Numbered from the stretch's first letter, positions 1-10,013 are shown. The stretch is DNA of 64,000 nucleotides from Chitinophagaceae bacterium (GCA_016717285.1 JADKFU010000004.1:992001-1056000), one strand, 5' to 3'. A program made the numbers and translations. Notes: generated from the letters alone by a model not told the origin.

Positions 1-106
1 TCATGATTCCGATAGGAAACCCTTCTTTGCCGATGGGAAAGCATGTTGAATAGCAAAGCAGATTTAGATTAAATAGCTGAATAATTTTTTTAATGAATCA
101 ATTCAG

Positions 107-3100
107 ATGAAGTTCAGATCCTTCTTCATAGTGGTAGTTCTGTTTGTGATTCAACTGCATGCCCAGGCGCAAAAAACGGATTCACTCAGTCAACTTTTGG
201 CAAAAGCAACAACTGATACTTCCAGAATTATTTTATTGAACCGGCTTGCAGAAGTGGAAGACGACGACAGCGTTTCTTTTATCTATGCAAATCAGGCATT
301 GAGTTTACTGCAATCACTACCGGTTTCATTTCAGCGCAGTAACAAAATATTTTTCTTTCACGAGAAAGCTGCTTCCTATTATTGGATCTCCAGTTACTAC
401 AATAGCAGCACGCAGGAATCCGATTCAGGAATAAAGTACCTGCAGCGTTCGCTTCGGTCCGCTTTGCAGGTTAATGATTCGCTGTTCATTGGATTAGTGT
501 ACAACGATTTTGCAGTGGTGAATGCATACAAGGGGCCGGATACAAGTTTGTATTGGTTACATAAAAGCCTTCCTTATACCCTCGCATCAAAGGATTCATC
601 GCAACTGGCGACTGCTTACTCCAACTTCGGTCATCTGTATCGCATTAAGGGAGAATACCAAAAGGCCCTCGACTATTTATTTCTTGCAATGAAAATGGAT
701 GAGCAACAAGGAAATGAGCCGGATGTTGGTATTGAGCTCAATAATATCGGGCAGATTTATCAGGAAATGGCATTTTACAGGGAATCACTGCAATATTTTC
801 GAAAGTCGCTCCGGATTTTTCAAAATAGAAAAAATGAGCAGGCAATAGCGCTCCGCTTTAATAATATTGCCGGGATTTATGACAACCTTCAATTGTATGA
901 TTCGGCATTGATGTATTACGACAGCAGTTTATTGATCAGAACGAGAATCGGGTCAAATATTGAATTGGCAAAATCCTATTCAAACCTTGCTTCCACCTGG
1001 ATAGATTTAAAAGACTATGACAAAGCGATATCCTATTATAATAAGAGTCTCTGGTATGCAAAGCACTCACAGGATACTGCTCAGCTTCATGAAACCTCCT
1101 CCTATCTTGCCGGTGCATATCTGCGCAAAGGCATCAAGACCGACAGCGCGGAACTTTTACTCTTAAGTGCATACAAATATTTTAAAGTAAAGGGTAGTCC
1201 GCGAAACCTGCAAACGATCACTCATTTGCTGATGGATGTTTATGGCAGGAAAAAAGATTTCGCGAAAGCATATTCTTATACGCTTGAGTACCTGACCGTA
1301 CGTGATACTATGGAAAGCAAGGATGCAAGAAAATACACATTGCGAAAACAATTTGAGTTTGAATATCAGAACAAAGAAGCATTGGCCGCCGCGGTGCAGC
1401 AAAAGAAGGATGCCGTTGCTGAAGAAAGACTTGCAGCGCAAAAGAATATCAGAAATCTTTTTATTGCCGGCTCCGTTTTTCTGCTCATCATCATTGCATT
1501 ATTATTCAACCGGTTCTGGCTGAAGCAAAAAGCAGCCAAAGCACTGGAGGCAAAAAATAAAGTTATTCAAAAAGAGAAGCTGCGCGCGGAAGAAAGTGAG
1601 CAATTCAAATCGCGTTTTCTTGCAAATATGAGTCATGAGATAAGAACACCTATGAATGCGGTTATTGGTTTAACCAACCTGTTGCTGGATGCGCCTGCAA
1701 CGGAGCAACAAATTTTTTACCTGGGAGCAATCAAAAAATCGTCAGAAAACCTGATGGTGATTTTGAATGATGTGTTGGATCTGAGCAAACTGGAAGCCGG
1801 TAAGATGCAAATTGAAAAAATTCCTTTCAGCATTCGCGAGGTAACAGAAAGCGTGATGAACGCATTGCGCCACAAGGCAGAGGAAAAAGGACTGGGATTT
1901 GAAATGAAAATTGAAAAGGATATTCCTGAATATGTTTTAGGTGATTCAACAAGATTGTACCAGGTGCTGATCAACCTCACCGGCAATGCAATAAAGTTTA
2001 CAGAGAAAGGAAGCATTTGCATAGAGGTGAAACGTGACAATCCAAATTCAATTATTGATGCCGGAGCATTGCGCTTTTTTCCGATCAACTTTAAGGTTAA
2101 GGATACAGGCATTGGGATTGCAAAAGAAAAACTCGATACCATTTTTGACCCTTTCAGGCAGGCTGCAGATGATACTTCCCGAAAATTCGGAGGCACCGGT
2201 TTAGGACTTTCTATCTCCCGGCAGATTGTTCAATTATATGGAAGTGAGATTAAGGTAACGAGTGAAGAAAGTGTGGGATCAGTTTTTACATTCACCATTC
2301 AATATGAAATATCTTCTGTGGAAGCGTATAAGAAAATTCATCAGCCTCTATCAGCAGTTGACTATTCCAGATTTGCGTCTTTGAAAATTTTGCTTGCTGA
2401 AGACAATGAATACAATCAGCTTGTTACGGTGGAATCGTTGAAGCGGTTGGTTCCTACTTTAAGAATTGATGTTACAGAAAATGGAAGAGAAGCACTCGAT
2501 GCGCTGCAAGAGGAAGATTATGATTTGATTTTAATGGACGTGCAAATGCCGGAAGTAAACGGTTATGAAGCAACCAAAAAAATAAGACAGGAATTTGAAG
2601 GCAGAAAGAAAGTAATTCCCATTATTGCGCTTACCGCTTCTGCAACACGTGAAGAAATTGAAATTGGTTTTCAATCAGGAATATCAGCACATCTCTCCAA
2701 ACCTTTTGTGGCAAGTGACCTGCTGTTTGCAATATCACAGGCGCTAGGCTGGAATAATTCCATTGCTAATTCCACCGCTTTTTTTTCGACCGCTTTAACA
2801 CGCAAAGAGGAATTGATTGACCTTTCAGCGTTAAGAAAATACAGTGATGGTGACGAAGCATTGATGAGGATGTACATTGAAAAGTTTATTCAGTTAGTCC
2901 CAAATTTACTTTCTGAAATCAAAAGCGCCGCAGAGAGCAATGATATAGTAAAATTCAATCGTAAAATTCATTCTATTAAACCGCAATTAATAATGCTCGG
3001 CTTGCAAAACCTCCATCGGCTGGCAACAGAAATGGAGTCAAATGCAGCTAACAAGGTGGCAGACGAAAAAGTGTCATATCTGTTATCTCAATTCGAAAAT

Positions 3101-3151
3101 GAATTAAAAAAAACGGTCGCGTTGCTTTCAAAGGCTTCGACACATAAGTAA
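107..3151 (+). CDS. Hybrid sensor histidine kinase (TPR - TM - HisKA - HATPase - REC - Hpt)
   Basis: The 1014-residue protein starts with a signal-like segment (first ~22 residues, ending AQAQ). TPR-type helical repeats follow (roughly residues 160-350), for example the G-Y-Q-KALDYLF and Y-DSALMYYDSS motifs. One membrane helix lies at about 449-468. The H-box MSHEIRTPMNAV puts the phosphorylated histidine near residue 510. The ATPase domain has its N box (NLTGNAIKF) and G boxes (DTGIGI, GGTGLGL). A receiver domain carries the acceptor Asp near 811 (LILMDVQMP), and a C-terminal Hpt domain has His near 955 (IHSIKPQ). The periplasmic TPR part probably senses a protein or peptide, and phosphate then passes H-D-H inside one chain. 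No response regulator gene is adjacent, so the output partner is unknown. Confidence 0.93.
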   Translation: MKFRSFFIVVVLFVIQLHAQAQKTDSLSQLLAKATTDTSRIILLNRLAEVEDDDSVSFIYANQALSLLQSLPVSFQRSNKIFFFHEKAASYYWISSYYNSSTQESDSGIKYLQRSLRSALQVNDSLFIGLVYNDFAVVNAYKGPDTSLYWLHKSLPYTLASKDSSQLATAYSNFGHLYRIKGEYQKALDYLFLAMKMDEQQGNEPDVGIELNNIGQIYQEMAFYRESLQYFRKSLRIFQNRKNEQAIALRFNNIAGIYDNLQLYDSALMYYDSSLLIRTRIGSNIELAKSYSNLASTWIDLKDYDKAISYYNKSLWYAKHSQDTAQLHETSSYLAGAYLRKGIKTDSAELLLLSAYKYFKVKGSPRNLQTITHLLMDVYGRKKDFAKAYSYTLEYLTVRDTMESKDARKYTLRKQFEFEYQNKEALAAAVQQKKDAVAEERLAAQKNIRNLFIAGSVFLLIIIALLFNRFWLKQKAAKALEAKNKVIQKEKLRAEESEQFKSRFLANMSHEIRTPMNAVIGLTNLLLDAPATEQQIFYLGAIKKSSENLMVILNDVLDLSKLEAGKMQIEKIPFSIREVTESVMNALRHKAEEKGLGFEMKIEKDIPEYVLGDSTRLYQVLINLTGNAIKFTEKGSICIEVKRDNPNSIIDAGALRFFPINFKVKDTGIGIAKEKLDTIFDPFRQAADDTSRKFGGTGLGLSISRQIVQLYGSEIKVTSEESVGSVFTFTIQYEISSVEAYKKIHQPLSAVDYSRFASLKILLAEDNEYNQLVTVESLKRLVPTLRIDVTENGREALDALQEEDYDLILMDVQMPEVNGYEATKKIRQEFEGRKKVIPIIALTASATREEIEIGFQSGISAHLSKPFVASDLLFAISQALGWNNSIANSTAFFSTALTRKEELIDLSALRKYSDGDEALMRMYIEKFIQLVPNLLSEIKSAAESNDIVKFNRKIHSIKPQLIMLGLQNLHRLATEMESNAANKVADEKVSYLLSQFENELKKTVALLSKASTHK

Positions 3152-3334
3152 ATATATTTATTATATCTCCGCAGCGAGCTATTCGTCCATGTGGATCGCA
3201 GCCCTTCCGAATGGATCAGAAAGTAAGCAATACCAATAGGAAATTATCAACTACCGTTCGGAAATCTGAATTTGCTTAGCGTCTTCAGCATCTCATATTT
3301 GTTCCATCATTATTTAATCAAAAACTTTTCACTC

Positions 3335-5296
3335 ATGAAAAAAACATTGCTACACAATGCATTGGCAGTTACCATCATGGTTTTCGGCTGTAACATGCAT
3401 GCCTTTTCCCAGGCAAATACCAGTTTGTCAAACCTTGTTTCACCTACATCGGTAAATCAAAGTCTGATACCCAGCACCACCAACTCCAAGAGTTTGGGAA
3501 CGTCTGCTGCTGCCTGGAAGGACGGATGGTTTATGGGAAAATTAAGTATTGGCGGTACTGTGAGTCCTACCACCATGCTGGATATCACTCCGCCCACCAC
3601 TTCAACAGGCGGCATTAATTTAAAACCAAACAGTGCGCTCATTCCTTCTACCAGTGAGATCAGGTTTTCAGAACTTACTTCGAATGGAACGAACTATGTG
3701 GGATTCAAATCTCCAAGTTCCATCATCGCGAATAAGATCTGGATTCTGCCGGCGGCCGATGGAACAAGCGGGCAATTGCTTGCTACCAACGGCAGCGGTA
3801 CCTTAAGCTGGGCTTCTCCATCAGGTATCAGTGGCCTTACCACTAATTTTATTCCCCGCTGGAATGGGTCATCGCTTGTTGATGGATCATTGTATGATAA
3901 TGGGGATAAGATCGGACTTGGTACAGTGGCACCAACGGCTTTTTTGCAGCTCAGTAAATCAGGTGATGCTGATCATCCGCACATCTGGGTAAAAGAAGTA
4001 AGCACGGATGGTTATGCACGTATTTATCTTTCTTCATTTTCAAATCTGATAGGTGATGAAACAAAATGGAAAATTCTTGGAAGAACATCACAGACAGATG
4101 AAAACAATCAATTCTACATTCAGCAGGTTCGCAATATCAATGGAAGCTATGAAGGGAGTACAAGATTTTTTATTGATTACGATGGAAAGATGGGTCTTGG
4201 CACTTCGGTACCTGCTGCCAAAGTCCATATAAACACAGATTATGTCGGTGATGAATTTATCGTAGGACCTGAAACCGGAACGCCACATTTTATTGTAGAC
4301 GCTTTAGGTAAGGGAGGTTTCAACGTGACTGATCCTAATGCACAACTCCACGTAAATTCTGATGCAGGAGAAGATGCATTGCGTGTTCAGGTGAATAATA
4401 CGACCAAGCTTTTCGTGAGCAGCAATGGAGGTGTATCTGTGGGTGGAAATATTACTCCGCCAACCAATGGTTTGTATGTAACAGGCAACGTGGGTCTTGG
4501 CACATCAGCACCTGCAGTAAAATTGCACATTAATGGAACCGATGAAGTGCTTCGATTGGATGGCACGAATCCTTATATCCAATTATTCAACAGTGCCGTA
4601 GCAAAAAGTTACCTGCAGCAAACAGGAGATGATTTCAGACTTGGCACCGTAGGCAGTAACACAAGTGGCAAAGTGCAGTTTACAGCCGGATCTTCCACTG
4701 TGATGACGTTGAAGTCATCCGGTAAAGTGGGCATTGGGACAGCTTCCCCCAGCGTATTGTTGCATTTGAAAGGAAGCAATGGCCTGCTGCGCCTTGAGGG
4801 CACTGATGCTTACATTGATTTTAACAACAGCAGCACACAAAAAGCATTTATTCAATGCACCGGTAACAATTTGAAGATTGCAAGTAACTCAGGCAGCATC
4901 ATTTTTGGCAACAATGTAACAGGCGATCAGTTGTTCATTTTATCTGATGGCCGGATTGGCATGGGCACTTCCACACCAAAATCCGGATACAAACTTTCTG
5001 TAGAAGGAAAAGTGGCGTGCCGCGAACTGAAAGTGGAAACTGCTTCATGGCCTGATTACGTTTTTGAAAACGATTATAAGCTCCTTCCGCTTCACGAACT
5101 GGAGCATTTCATATCAAGCAACAATCACTTACCAGGAATTCCTTCCGCTCAGGAATTGGAGGCAGATGGTATCTCAGTAGGTGATATGCAAAATAAGATG
5201 ATGCAGAAAATTGAAGAGCTCACTTTGTATGTGATCGCATTGCAAAAGCAGAATGCAACACTTGCTGATAAGGTGAATTCACTGGAAGTAAAATAG
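3335..5296 (+). CDS. Exported repeat protein, tail-fibre-like, C-terminal coiled coil
   Basis: I place the start at 3335, giving 653 residues. This ATG is followed by a clear signal peptide (MKKTLLHNALAVTIMVFGCN...AFSQ), whereas the ATG-like start 63 bases earlier adds a non-signal extension. The middle repeats a motif of the form VGLGTSAPAVKLHINGT / IGIGTASPSVLLHLKGS several times, typical of Bacteroidota fibre-like surface proteins. The C-terminus (SWPDYVFENDYKL...LHELEHFISSNNHLPGIP) resembles the conserved tail of these proteins and ends in a predicted coiled coil (MMQKIEELTLYVIALQKQ) that may drive trimer formation. No T9SS sorting domain is visible. It lies upstream of two T9SS peptidases in the same direction. 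Its function is unknown; a surface or adhesin role is inferred. Confidence 0.85.
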   Translation: MKKTLLHNALAVTIMVFGCNMHAFSQANTSLSNLVSPTSVNQSLIPSTTNSKSLGTSAAAWKDGWFMGKLSIGGTVSPTTMLDITPPTTSTGGINLKPNSALIPSTSEIRFSELTSNGTNYVGFKSPSSIIANKIWILPAADGTSGQLLATNGSGTLSWASPSGISGLTTNFIPRWNGSSLVDGSLYDNGDKIGLGTVAPTAFLQLSKSGDADHPHIWVKEVSTDGYARIYLSSFSNLIGDETKWKILGRTSQTDENNQFYIQQVRNINGSYEGSTRFFIDYDGKMGLGTSVPAAKVHINTDYVGDEFIVGPETGTPHFIVDALGKGGFNVTDPNAQLHVNSDAGEDALRVQVNNTTKLFVSSNGGVSVGGNITPPTNGLYVTGNVGLGTSAPAVKLHINGTDEVLRLDGTNPYIQLFNSAVAKSYLQQTGDDFRLGTVGSNTSGKVQFTAGSSTVMTLKSSGKVGIGTASPSVLLHLKGSNGLLRLEGTDAYIDFNNSSTQKAFIQCTGNNLKIASNSGSIIFGNNVTGDQLFILSDGRIGMGTSTPKSGYKLSVEGKVACRELKVETASWPDYVFENDYKLLPLHELEHFISSNNHLPGIPSAQELEADGISVGDMQNKMMQKIEELTLYVIALQKQNATLADKVNSLEVK

Positions 5297-5332
5297 TATA
5301 TAGGTCTTTAAATCACCCTTCAATTTTTTACC

Positions 5333-7117
5333 ATGAAAAAAGTTATCGCATTTGCAGTTTACTGTTCGCTGATTGCGGTGCTCTCTTGTTTCCATTACAA
5401 ATCTGCCCGGGCGCAAAGTGCAGTTGCAAACATGAAGCAACTGGATGAAACACAGCTCAACACAAAAGAAAGAGCTTTTGCTGCTGCTGCGTTGAGAAGC
5501 AAATTTGTTTCGAAGTACTGGTACGCAGAAGTTTCTTTCGACCCTACAGCCAATGAACTGCAGATCACTCTTCCTGAAATGGATGTGTTAAGCTTCACCA
5601 TCCAACGACGAAATGAACAGGCCGATGGATTGTCGGCCTGGTGCGGCAAATCCGCCGATGGTGCAACTGCAACACTGGTGTGGCACAATGGAATGATTCA
5701 TGGAAACATTGCTGTCAATCCAAGGCTTGTTTACAGCATTCAACCAATAGGTGGCAACCGCCATATCATTTACATCATTAACCAACAGCACGCACCGAAA
5801 GAGGAATCCCGGGAACAATATGAAGGAATGAAACTGGCAAGCACAGTTCCTGCTGAAATGAATCAACCCCGTTTTGAATTGCCTGAAGCAGATGACCTGA
5901 GAACGGGTGGCAATGATTGTTACATCAGGGTATTGGTTGGTTTTGATCATGATGCAGCGTTAAGTGAAGCGGATCCGATCGGATTTGCACTGGAATGCGC
6001 TGAGCTGTCCAATACCATTTATGCCAACAGCCAGGTGAATTTTCAGATGGAGATAGCGTATGTAAGAAATTATCCTGATGTAGCATCGTCCGATATTGAT
6101 GATGCGCTCGCCGAATGGGAATTTGATTTTGGGAATGATAAATTCAATGATGTGTTCAGCGAACGCGAGCAATATGATGCTGACTTCTGCATTCTGATTG
6201 CCGAAGATTTTGATGGTGATTATGTTGGACTTGCTGCTACCATCCTCGCTTCGTATGGCTCAGCATTTTGTGTGGTGGAGCGGGGAAGTGCGATAGATAA
6301 CCTGTCATTCACGCATGAAATAGGTCACCTTATGGGTGCGAGGCACGACCTGTATATGGATGGTTCCGGCGATTTCAATCATGGTTACATCATTCATTCA
6401 GAAAAAGTAAGAACCGTGATGGCGTATGATGATGAATGTGATGACAATGGTTACAACTGCGACCGCATCCAATATTTTTCAACGCCGGATGTAAACTTCC
6501 CGGGAACTTCCAAGCCTTTGGGAACTGCGGCTGATGAGCACAATGAAAGAGCACTTGATGAAAATGAAAGTGAATTTGCTGACTTCGAACCTGTCGTAAG
6601 CAACAAAACATTTCTGTTTCCGGAGTTTGTCGATGGTTCAATTTATGGAAATGTAACCGCTCTCAATACGATTCAGCATATTGCCGACTATCAAGTTACG
6701 GGTGGAGCCCAAGTTGTCTGGAGTGCTGGTGACTATATTGTGCTGGAAGATGGCTTTTATGCAGGAGCAGGAGCATCGTTTCAGGCAAAACTGGGTGGTT
6801 GTGATGCACTGCGCATTCAGGATGGAAACATGGAGCAGGATGCGTCAACCGGTTCGTTCCAAAACATGAATCTCTTTCCGAATCCTGCAGCAAGTGAAAC
6901 AACTGTTTCTTTTCAGCTTGAAGAAAAATCAACCGTGTCCATCAATATGGTTGATCTGCAGGGTAGAGTGGTGTTTAAGAGCATGAGTCAGCTTTATGAA
7001 GCAGGTACACAACTGATCGATATTAATTGTTCATCGTTTACATCCGGCACTTACCTGTGTTATTTGATCATAAACGGAGAACCTGTTGTAAGTAAATTAA
7101 TAGTTCAACAAGATTAA
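5333..7117 (+). CDS. Secreted zinc metalloprotease, M12 (reprolysin-like), T9SS substrate
   Basis: The 594-residue protein has a signal peptide (MKKVIAFAVYCSLIAVLSCF...ARAQS) and a likely propeptide. The metzincin zinc motif HEIGHLMGARHD has its His ligands near residues 328, 332 and 338 and the catalytic Glu at 329. A Met-turn candidate (VMAYDDECDD) follows, with cysteine-rich sequence around it. After the catalytic domain comes a 3-coathanger-stack-like module (FVDGSIYGNVTALNTIQHIA...AGASFQAKLGGCDALRI) and a C-terminal T9SS type A domain (NLFPNPAASETTVSFQL...GTYLCYLIINGEPVVSKLIVQ). It is therefore probably exported by T9SS and either anchored at or released from the cell surface. The natural substrate cannot be read from the sequence. 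The next gene has the same C-terminal architecture, so the pair may have been assembled by module sharing. Confidence 0.9.
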   Translation: MKKVIAFAVYCSLIAVLSCFHYKSARAQSAVANMKQLDETQLNTKERAFAAAALRSKFVSKYWYAEVSFDPTANELQITLPEMDVLSFTIQRRNEQADGLSAWCGKSADGATATLVWHNGMIHGNIAVNPRLVYSIQPIGGNRHIIYIINQQHAPKEESREQYEGMKLASTVPAEMNQPRFELPEADDLRTGGNDCYIRVLVGFDHDAALSEADPIGFALECAELSNTIYANSQVNFQMEIAYVRNYPDVASSDIDDALAEWEFDFGNDKFNDVFSEREQYDADFCILIAEDFDGDYVGLAATILASYGSAFCVVERGSAIDNLSFTHEIGHLMGARHDLYMDGSGDFNHGYIIHSEKVRTVMAYDDECDDNGYNCDRIQYFSTPDVNFPGTSKPLGTAADEHNERALDENESEFADFEPVVSNKTFLFPEFVDGSIYGNVTALNTIQHIADYQVTGGAQVVWSAGDYIVLEDGFYAGAGASFQAKLGGCDALRIQDGNMEQDASTGSFQNMNLFPNPAASETTVSFQLEEKSTVSINMVDLQGRVVFKSMSQLYEAGTQLIDINCSSFTSGTYLCYLIINGEPVVSKLIVQQD

Positions 7118-7171
7118 AGTCATTACCTGGACTATAAAGTTTCAGGTATCACTAAACTAAATTCAACAACA

Positions 7172-8383
7172 ATGAAAACTTTTATAACATTTCTTTTCTG
7201 CAGCCTGCTCACCACATTTGCTTCAGCGCAAATCGTGATTTGCTTCACCACTGGTGAAGACCAGGATCCTGATAAGTGTGATCATAATTATTGCTCACCC
7301 AATGCACCGTTTGATTTTTCAAAAGGAATTTACCGTATTCCTTATGAAGATGGCATAATCGTAAGTGTTACCAATGATCACATCAAACATTGCCCCCGCG
7401 GTGCTATTGACATGAGTGGCGATTCCGGCAATTCCGAATACAACATTGTGGCAGCGGCCGATGGATGGATTCGTGCCATCAGTGACAGCCATAATACACA
7501 ATGCACCTGTAAGAACGGTGACAATTGCGACAACAATTATGTATGGATAGAACATCCGAATGGTGAATGGACGAAGTATACACATGTGCGGTATCATACA
7601 GCAAGTGATCTGCACAATGAAGGTGATTGGGTTACTGCAGGAACTATCATCGGAGTCGAAGGTACGGTAGGTTGTTCAACCGGTGATCATTGTCACTTTG
7701 AAGTTGCTGTACCCTACGCAGGTATTGATGATTTATATTTTGACACCGGCGGCGGATGGATTGATAATGATTCGGCAATGAACCTGGTACCGTTGTTTTG
7801 TAATGTTCCGGGTAACATCATGAAAAGCGGTGAATCATACTTTTCTATTGGTTGCGTAAATTCCTGCGATGTTTCACTTCCATCAGCCAATACCACCTAT
7901 AGCTCAGGCACGTTCAAGGCATTTCTTGACGATGATGCCATTAGCAATTCGGATGATTTGACATTTCTAGGTGCTTCAAGTGGTGTGATTCAGGGAGGTT
8001 CGTCCATTACGCTGAAAGCCGGTTTCCAGGCAGAATTCCTATCCACCTTTGAGGCAAGAATCGGTAATTGCAGTGGCGCAGGTTTCACAAAAGAATCTGT
8101 ACCATCCGAAAGTGTTGTAAAAGAAGATTTTTCTGTGGAGCCAAATCCTGCATCACAGTCAACTATCGTGAAATGGGACATGAAAATGAGTGGTGAGGTT
8201 AATATTTCAGTTTGCGATATGAGCGGACATGATATGATCAACGTTCTTCACACCCAACAAATGAATTCCGGCTGGCATCAGCAACAAATTGATTTAAGTG
8301 GTCTTGCTTCAGGGGCCTATTTTCTTCGTGCAGTTATTAACGGTGAGCATCTGATCAAAAAAATAATAGTGCAGCAGGAGTGA
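7172..8383 (+). CDS. Secreted M23-family peptidase-like protein, T9SS substrate
   Basis: The 403-residue protein has a signal peptide (MKTFITFLFCSLLTTFASAQ). An M23 (LytM) fold is indicated by VAAADGWIRAI, the beta-strand run around VWIEHPNGEWTKYTHV, and the HxH zinc motif HCHFEV (His 173 and 175). The usual first ligand motif HxxxD is altered: Asp 80 is present in RGAIDMSG but the His sits at 73, so zinc ligation may differ. Several cysteines suggest disulfides. A 3-coathanger-like module (YSSGTFKAFLDDDAI...ITLKAGFQAEFLSTF) and a T9SS sorting domain (SVEPNPASQSTIVKW...GAYFLRAVINGEHLIKKIIVQ) follow. Members of this family usually cut peptidoglycan cross-bridges or related peptides; the target here is unknown. 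Confidence 0.87.
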   Translation: MKTFITFLFCSLLTTFASAQIVICFTTGEDQDPDKCDHNYCSPNAPFDFSKGIYRIPYEDGIIVSVTNDHIKHCPRGAIDMSGDSGNSEYNIVAAADGWIRAISDSHNTQCTCKNGDNCDNNYVWIEHPNGEWTKYTHVRYHTASDLHNEGDWVTAGTIIGVEGTVGCSTGDHCHFEVAVPYAGIDDLYFDTGGGWIDNDSAMNLVPLFCNVPGNIMKSGESYFSIGCVNSCDVSLPSANTTYSSGTFKAFLDDDAISNSDDLTFLGASSGVIQGGSSITLKAGFQAEFLSTFEARIGNCSGAGFTKESVPSESVVKEDFSVEPNPASQSTIVKWDMKMSGEVNISVCDMSGHDMINVLHTQQMNSGWHQQQIDLSGLASGAYFLRAVINGEHLIKKIIVQQE

Positions 8384-8398
8384 GGATGATGTGTTTTG

Positions 8399-8560
8399 GA
8401 ATATTTGAAAGGAAGAATGGTGAAGATGTTTGCGGATGAAATTTTTGCTCAGGGATAACTTACTTCTCCAATTGACTTGAATGATTTGAGTCGGGGAATT
8501 TATTTGGTGAGTAAAACCGAACGTGGATTTTATTCGCTGGAGAAATTGATACACGGATAA
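8399..8560 (+). pseudogene. Relic of a T9SS C-terminal sorting domain
   Basis: Read in one frame, this stretch gives a recognisable sorting-domain tail: KMFADEIFAQG, a stop (TAA at 8456-8458), then LTSPIDLNDLSRGIYLVSKT and a final SLEKLIHG before TAA at 8558-8560. The SRGIYLV core matches the usual SxGxYxx pattern of Por domains. There is no start codon, no body of a gene and an internal stop, so it is a decayed end of a former T9SS gene. It sits just after an intact T9SS gene on the same strand, which suggests loss or recombination of a neighbouring tandem copy. Confidence 0.6.
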
Positions 8561-8666
8561 GCAGAAATGAAACGAAACATACAGCGCAATGCTGATGAAG
8601 TATTTATAGCATCTTCTTTAAAAAGCTCTTCCAATTCATCTCCAGTTAATTATTTTTGAACCCCAC

Positions 8667-9809
8667 ATGTTTTTCAAAGACGTCATCGGTCAACAGGAAA
8701 TCAAGCAGAAGCTGATTAACAGCGTGAAGGAAAGCCGTGTGAGTCATACGCAGCTTTTTCTTGGACCGGAAGGCAGCGGTAACCTTGCTTTGGCACTTGC
8801 CTTTTCACAGTTTGTAAATTGTGAAAACAGGCAAGCGGATGATTCCTGCGGCAAATGCGCGTCGTGTGTGAAGTCGCAGAAAATGATTCATCCTGACATT
8901 CATTATTCTTATCCCGCTTTTAAGCTGAAAACAGGCAGTGAAAATCCTGCCCTCAGCAGTGACTTTTTACCTTTGTGGAGAGAAGCGGTATTAGAGAATC
9001 CTTACCGCAATGTTTCAGAATGGCTTGATTTCATTAATGCTGAAAACAAACAAGGAAATATTTCGGCAGCGGAATGCCGTGCAATCATTCACACATTAAA
9101 TCTGAAGACGTATGAATCACCGTATAAAATCCTGATTCTCTGGCGTGCAGAATATTTATTGAAAGAAGGTAACATTCTGCTGAAGTTGCTGGAAGAACCA
9201 CCTGATAAAACTTTGCTCCTTCTTGTAGCGGAAAACCGTGATCAGTTATTGTCCACTATACTTTCACGAACACAGATCCTCGGCATACCAAGATTGACAG
9301 ATGATGATATTCTTCAGGTGCTCATTGAGAAACATGAACTTTCGCGCGAAGCAGCATTAAAAATTGTACGCCGTGCAGATGGTAGTTACAATGAAGCCAT
9401 CCGGTTATTACAGCATGTGGAGGACAATAACCAGGATTTGTTTAACCGATGGATGCGATTGTTGTTCAAGCCAGATGCATCGGAATTGATGCGCTGGGTG
9501 GAAGAAATTTCGAAGATCGGCAGGGAGTCTCAGAAGAGCTTTTTCAGGTATGCGCTGGAATTTCTGCATGAGTGTATCATGCTTCAAAAAATTGGTGAAC
9601 AACAGTCACGTTTGTATGAAGATGAAAAAAGACTCGGCACCTGGCTGGCTCAGCATATGAAGTCCCATGACTGGCAATCAATGGCAGAACTGTTTGACAA
9701 ATCACACTATTATATCGAACGTAATGCGCACCCGAAAATCCTTTTCCTCAACCTCTCCTTACAAATGCAACCCATCATCAGTCAGAAAAAATTACCTTTA
9801 ACCACTTGA
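8667..9809 (+). CDS. holB: DNA polymerase III subunit delta prime
   Basis: The 380-residue protein matches clamp-loader delta prime: start MFFKDVIGQQEIKQKLINSV, the P-loop-like GPEGSGNLALALAF, the cysteine cluster CENRQADDSCGKCASCVKSQ (zinc module), and LLKLLEEPPDKTLLLLV with SRTQ downstream. The P-loop lysine is replaced by Asn, as is normal for delta prime, which does not hydrolyse ATP. It is part of the DNA polymerase III clamp loader that opens and loads the beta clamp. ricT and gldH follow in the same direction, an arrangement I know from other Bacteroidota. Confidence 0.93.
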   Translation: MFFKDVIGQQEIKQKLINSVKESRVSHTQLFLGPEGSGNLALALAFSQFVNCENRQADDSCGKCASCVKSQKMIHPDIHYSYPAFKLKTGSENPALSSDFLPLWREAVLENPYRNVSEWLDFINAENKQGNISAAECRAIIHTLNLKTYESPYKILILWRAEYLLKEGNILLKLLEEPPDKTLLLLVAENRDQLLSTILSRTQILGIPRLTDDDILQVLIEKHELSREAALKIVRRADGSYNEAIRLLQHVEDNNQDLFNRWMRLLFKPDASELMRWVEEISKIGRESQKSFFRYALEFLHECIMLQKIGEQQSRLYEDEKRLGTWLAQHMKSHDWQSMAELFDKSHYYIERNAHPKILFLNLSLQMQPIISQKKLPLTT

Positions 9810-9940
9810 GGAAGGGATGTTTCAATGTGCTGAGGATATAATGTGCTGATGATTTTTAATGTGCCAATGTACCGATGATGGGTTGTCTTGATTAGAAAAT
9901 CTGCAATTTAATTTCAACTGTAATTACAGGCTCAACAATT

Positions 9941-10012
9941 CAACCCACTAACGACTCAGAACTAACGACTACCGACTTCTATCAACTCACTACTCACTAC
10001 TAACTACTCAAC
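9941..10012. repeat. Short tandem-like repeats upstream of ricT (ACTAACGACT / ACTCACT)
   Basis: The 70 bases before the ricT start consist of degenerate copies of a 7-10 base unit (CACTAACGACT, AACTAACGACTACCGACT, ACTCACTACTCACTACTAACTACTCA). They carry no Shine-Dalgarno sequence. The unit resembles the GTCATTA heptamers elsewhere in this window. Confidence 0.6.
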
Positions 10013-10013
10013 A

